Of a stretch of 64,000 bases of DNA, positions 61,926-64,000 are shown piece after piece. Position numbers and translations under genes: made by a program. This DNA comes from Rhizobium gallicum bv. gallicum R602sp. Its GTDB lineage: Bacteria; Pseudomonadota; Alphaproteobacteria; Rhizobiales; Rhizobiaceae. The first letter of the stretch is position 1; each line of letters opens with the position of its first letter. The stretch lies in NCBI RefSeq assembly GCF_000816845.1, contig NZ_CP006880.1, positions 1,798,001 to 1,862,000 on the forward strand, read 5' to 3'. The notes beneath the pieces were generated by a model. The model was given only the letters and a program-made list of their open reading frames with translations, made no database searches and was not told where the DNA came from.

Positions 61926-62155
61926 GTTTCGCCACGTGTCAGTGCCATAATGGCATCGGTGCTGAGCCCCTTGCCCGCCTGACCTCGCAACTTCGCAAAC
62001 CGGCTCACAGCCTGCTTCTTGTCCGCCCGCACCACGACAATGCTGCCATCGGCGGCGCGGCGGAAATCAACCTTGCTTCCGGGAACGATTCCCAACAGAT
62101 CGCGGACGGGCTTTGGAATGGTCACCTGCCCCTTTGCTGTCACTGTCGTCGCCAT
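61922..62155 (-). CDS. vapB: VapB-type AbrB antitoxin
   Basis: This 77-residue protein has an N-terminal AbrB/SpoVT DNA-binding domain (TVTAKGQVTIPKPVRDLLGI, then GSKVDFRRAADGSIVV) and a C-terminal toxin-binding tail. It represses its own operon with VapC. An inverted repeat lies just upstream. Confidence 0.92.
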   Translation of the reverse strand: MATTVTAKGQVTIPKPVRDLLGIVPGSKVDFRRAADGSIVVVRADKKQAVSRFAKLRGQAGKGLSTDAIMALTRGET

Positions 62156-62166
62156 TTGCGCCCTCG

Positions 62167-62194
62167 GTAATACTTGACCTTCAGAAGGTATTAC
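62167..62194 (-). promoter_or_regulatory. Candidate vapBC operator
   Basis: GTAATAC (62167-62173) and GTATTAC (62188-62194), 7-bp inverted arms with a 14-bp spacer, 12 bp upstream of the vapB start. Confidence 0.4.
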
Positions 62195-62308
62195 TTTGTA
62201 AGGGCGAAGTCAATAAGGCGGTCTCCAAGATGATATGCTTTCATAGGTGTTGTGCCGGCGGCGCGCCGCAATCCGCGAAGCCGAAACGATGAGCGAAAAT
62301 CCGTCAAC

Positions 62309-62548
62309 TCAATCCCTAGTATTGGCTTCCAAGTCGCCAGCCGCAAGGGAAGACGGTGCCGATTGCATACGCTCTTCGAGTTCCGCTGCGGCCCACTCGA
62401 GAAAGAGATTATAGGCCACCGCCAGTAACCTTGGTCCGAGAAAAAACTCGATGAATCCGAAAGCCAGAACGCCGCCGACGAGCCCGAATAGACCGAGCAG
62501 CTCGGGAAGATTGATGTTCTGGCTGAGCAGATATGGTCGGAGGAAGTT
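62309..62548 (-). pseudogene. AI-2E-family transporter C-terminal remnant
   Basis: A - strand frame reads NFLRPYLLSQNINLPELLGL then FGLVGGVLAFGFIEFFLGPR and LLAVAYNLFLEWAAAELEER. This is the last two helices of an AI-2E/PerM-family transporter. The first ~250 residues are missing, and the upstream in-frame 47 codons are unrelated and low-complexity, so the gene is truncated. Confidence 0.6.
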
Positions 62549-62758
62549 GAACGGATAGATGCAGAAATCCAAGGAAGAACAACTACAAGCCCGCGTTTTC
62601 AGTGCGGGTCTCCGCTCAGAGCGAGACGATGCGTGGAGAACCGGCCGTCGCGCTGTCATGTGGGCGGAGGTGGCTACCGCGCCGGCCATTGGCGACTAAG
62701 GCCCGTCGGCTGCCCTAGAACGAGCTAACCGACGGACCGATTGCCATTGGATGTGGCT

Positions 62759-63061
62759 TTAATGGATCGCGCCAGATCGCTGTGCCGGAAGCCCCTGGAT
62801 CGCAAAGCGATGGAAACGTGGGACTGCGAGCGTAACGGCCTCTTTCCTGGGCTTGCCGAAATGTCGTTCGAGCTGAATGGTCAGTTCGGCTGGACTGGTG
62901 GTTCCCTCTTGAAAGAGGCCGATCAGAAGCCGGGCTGCGATGGGGAAGGGTCGAGGCTGTTCAAAGAGAACATCGTCCGTATAGCCGGCATCCTTCAGCA
63001 CCCCCTGAAGCAAGTTGAGGTCGTCGCTCGTCATATATCTAATGGATGTTTCGGAAGACAT
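62759..63061 (-). CDS. Small hypothetical protein
   Basis: This is a 100-residue soluble protein (ETSIRYMTSDDLNLLQGVLK, then FPIAARLLIGLFQEGTTSPA). The composition is clearly protein-like. AAAGGAGGATGTC precedes the start, a strong ribosome binding site. No domain recognised. Confidence 0.65.
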   Translation of the reverse strand: MSSETSIRYMTSDDLNLLQGVLKDAGYTDDVLFEQPRPFPIAARLLIGLFQEGTTSPAELTIQLERHFGKPRKEAVTLAVPRFHRFAIQGLPAQRSGAIH

Positions 63062-63284
63062 GACATCCTCCTTTCGGTCGGGGCAAAGGGTTTGGCGGCC
63101 CTCAAACAGCAGCGCCCGTAATGATTACTGCTGGAGGCTAGACCATGCGCCCTCGGATTAGACAAAGCAAACAATAACTTTCGAGGATGCTCATATACGA
63201 CGGCAGCATAAGTCATCCGCGACGGACGACATGCGCGCCTCCTCGGCGCGGTGTGGCAAGTCACGATAGAGCTGCGTTCCCTAC

Positions 63285-63572
63285 TTAGACGCGATCTTCG
63301 GTCGCTGCCGGTGGTGCGGCTTGCTGGTCTTTCAGCAGCGCCGCATCGATTTCCGCTCGCGTGACTTGCAAATGCTGCCTCTTGAGCGAAGGCGTTTCAA
63401 TTGACGGAATTTCCAGATGAGCGGCTAATATCCTGTAAGCGGCAAAGGACAGTTCCTCGATCCGTTCTTCGTCCACCGTTAGCCGATATGTCCCGGCTGC
63501 CAGTGGCATAACGAGAGATTCGATGAGGAACGAATGATCGAACCTGATTTCGGTTTCAGTTGTTCTGTTCAT
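63285..63572 (-). CDS. Small hypothetical protein
   Basis: This is a 95-residue soluble protein. The first half looks beta-rich (ETEIRFDHSFLIESLVMPL, then GTYRLTVDEERIEELSF) and the second helical with an acidic/Ala tail. No domain recognised. It is downstream on the same strand as the partial frame at the window end. Confidence 0.6.
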   Translation of the reverse strand: MNRTTETEIRFDHSFLIESLVMPLAAGTYRLTVDEERIEELSFAAYRILAAHLEIPSIETPSLKRQHLQVTRAEIDAALLKDQQAAPPAATEDRV

Positions 63573-63724
63573 GGCTGACTCCGTCTGGATGTTGAGGCGA
63601 CAGGCGTTTGCCGCGCAGCGGGGAGAACTTTCCGTCCCGTCTGCCTTCTTTTCACGCGTTTATGGCCTCAGCCATGACGCGATCTGGTCGGGGTCGGACA
63701 GGCCTTGTGGTCGCTGCGCCAAAG

Positions 63725-64000
63725 TCACCTTCGGTTTTCCGCAGCTTTCGAGGCTGCCGCCGGACGCGCGCTGGTTGCGCCGCCTTCATTCTCCCACGAC
63801 GCCAGTGCATCCGGGCCTGAGCTTTGCCTGCGCCGAAGGGAGGGTGGGTAACTCTGCGAGGGTATCGTGCCGGCCTCAATGCGGCGGATGATCACGACTT
63901 CTTCGTGACGCTCCCGGCCCTCGTCGGCTTGCATGTCCGAAGTCGCATAATTGGCTCGCTTCAGAATTCGCTGCAGCGTCGAGCTCTCGACGGCTGCAGT
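63725..64000 (-). CDS. Hypothetical protein, 5' end beyond window
   Basis: On the - strand the frame is open from the window end to a stop at 63725 (about 91 residues visible): SSTLQRILKRANYATSDMQA, RERHEEVVIIRRIEAGTIPS, then DALASWENEGGATS and an Ala-rich tail. The composition is protein-like, and the overlapping frames are Arg/Pro-rich shadows. No family is recognised, and the start lies outside the window. Confidence 0.4.
   Translation of the reverse strand, partial: TAAVESSTLQRILKRANYATSDMQADEGRERHEEVVIIRRIEAGTIPSQSYPPSLRRRQSSGPDALASWENEGGATSARPAAASKAAENRR

Noticed and set aside
1..64000. CRISPR arrays, tRNA or rRNA genes, complete insertion sequences, replication origin
   Set aside because: No regularly spaced repeats, cloverleaf-like sequences, transposase frames or repABC-type genes were seen on either strand. 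A tRNA scan would be needed to exclude a single tRNA.

Overview
The window looks like an accessory replicon or accessory chromosomal region of a rhizobial alphaproteobacterium (Rhizobium/Sinorhizobium/Ensifer type). The grounds are GC-rich alphaproteobacterial coding sequence, several ABC sugar and amino-acid importers with LacI, RpiR, MocR and LysR regulators, general-stress promoters of the GGAAC-N16-CGTT (EcfG/RpoE2) type, an alphaproteobacterial LexA box (GTTC-N7-GTTC), and an imuA-imuB-dnaE2 mutagenesis cassette. I see no rRNA, tRNA, CRISPR array, complete insertion sequence or replication origin. The assignment rests on family recognition by eye, not on a database search.

Layout. 1-3.1 kb: the end of a GntR regulator, then a CpxP/Spy-like gene with a CpxR/CpxA-like two-component system and a GTAAA-N5-GTAAA box upstream. 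3.4-10.5 kb: small hypothetical and stress-type genes (DUF4334-like, a stress protein, a PPC/DUF296 protein, two DUF1236 proteins), several with EcfG-type promoters. 11.1-11.7 kb: a BrnT/BrnA toxin-antitoxin pair lying between an intact small gene and a decayed copy of it. 11.9-21.1 kb: a catabolic locus with two M81 peptidases, an NTF2-like protein, RidA, an RpiR regulator, an SDR, a cytoplasmic GH20 hexosaminidase and an MFS transporter.

21.5-34.7 kb: two back-to-back ABC sugar-import operons. The first encodes LacI, a binding protein, two permeases, an ATPase and an MGH1-like glycosidase. The second encodes a binding protein, two permeases, a sulfatase and LacI, has no ATPase of its own, and is preceded by a formylglycine-generating-enzyme gene. 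None of the glycosidases, the sulfatase or the FGE has a visible signal peptide, so the locus reads as a system that imports sulfated or amino-sugar oligosaccharides first and degrades them in the cytoplasm. This is the strongest candidate for an uncharacterised system.

35-45.8 kb: a decayed MBL-fold gene, a secreted hypothetical, LysR plus aldo/keto reductase, two stress genes with EcfG promoters, an alpha/beta hydrolase-OsmC fusion, msrB-msrA, another LysR and a ChaA-like antiporter. 45.8-52.2 kb: a MocR regulator divergent from a 4,5-dihydroxyphthalate-decarboxylase-like gene, an amino-acid ABC importer and an M20 amidohydrolase. 52.3-59.4 kb: a GH25 lipoprotein and the LexA-controlled imuA-imuB-dnaE2 cassette. 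60-64 kb: a SHOCT protein, VapBC and small hypotheticals.

A recurring theme is gene decay. Recognisable remnants of a ParE toxin, an MBL hydrolase, a carboxymuconolactone decarboxylase, an M81 peptidase 3' end, a transglutaminase-like protease, an AI-2E transporter and a small hypothetical gene lie in the intergenic gaps.
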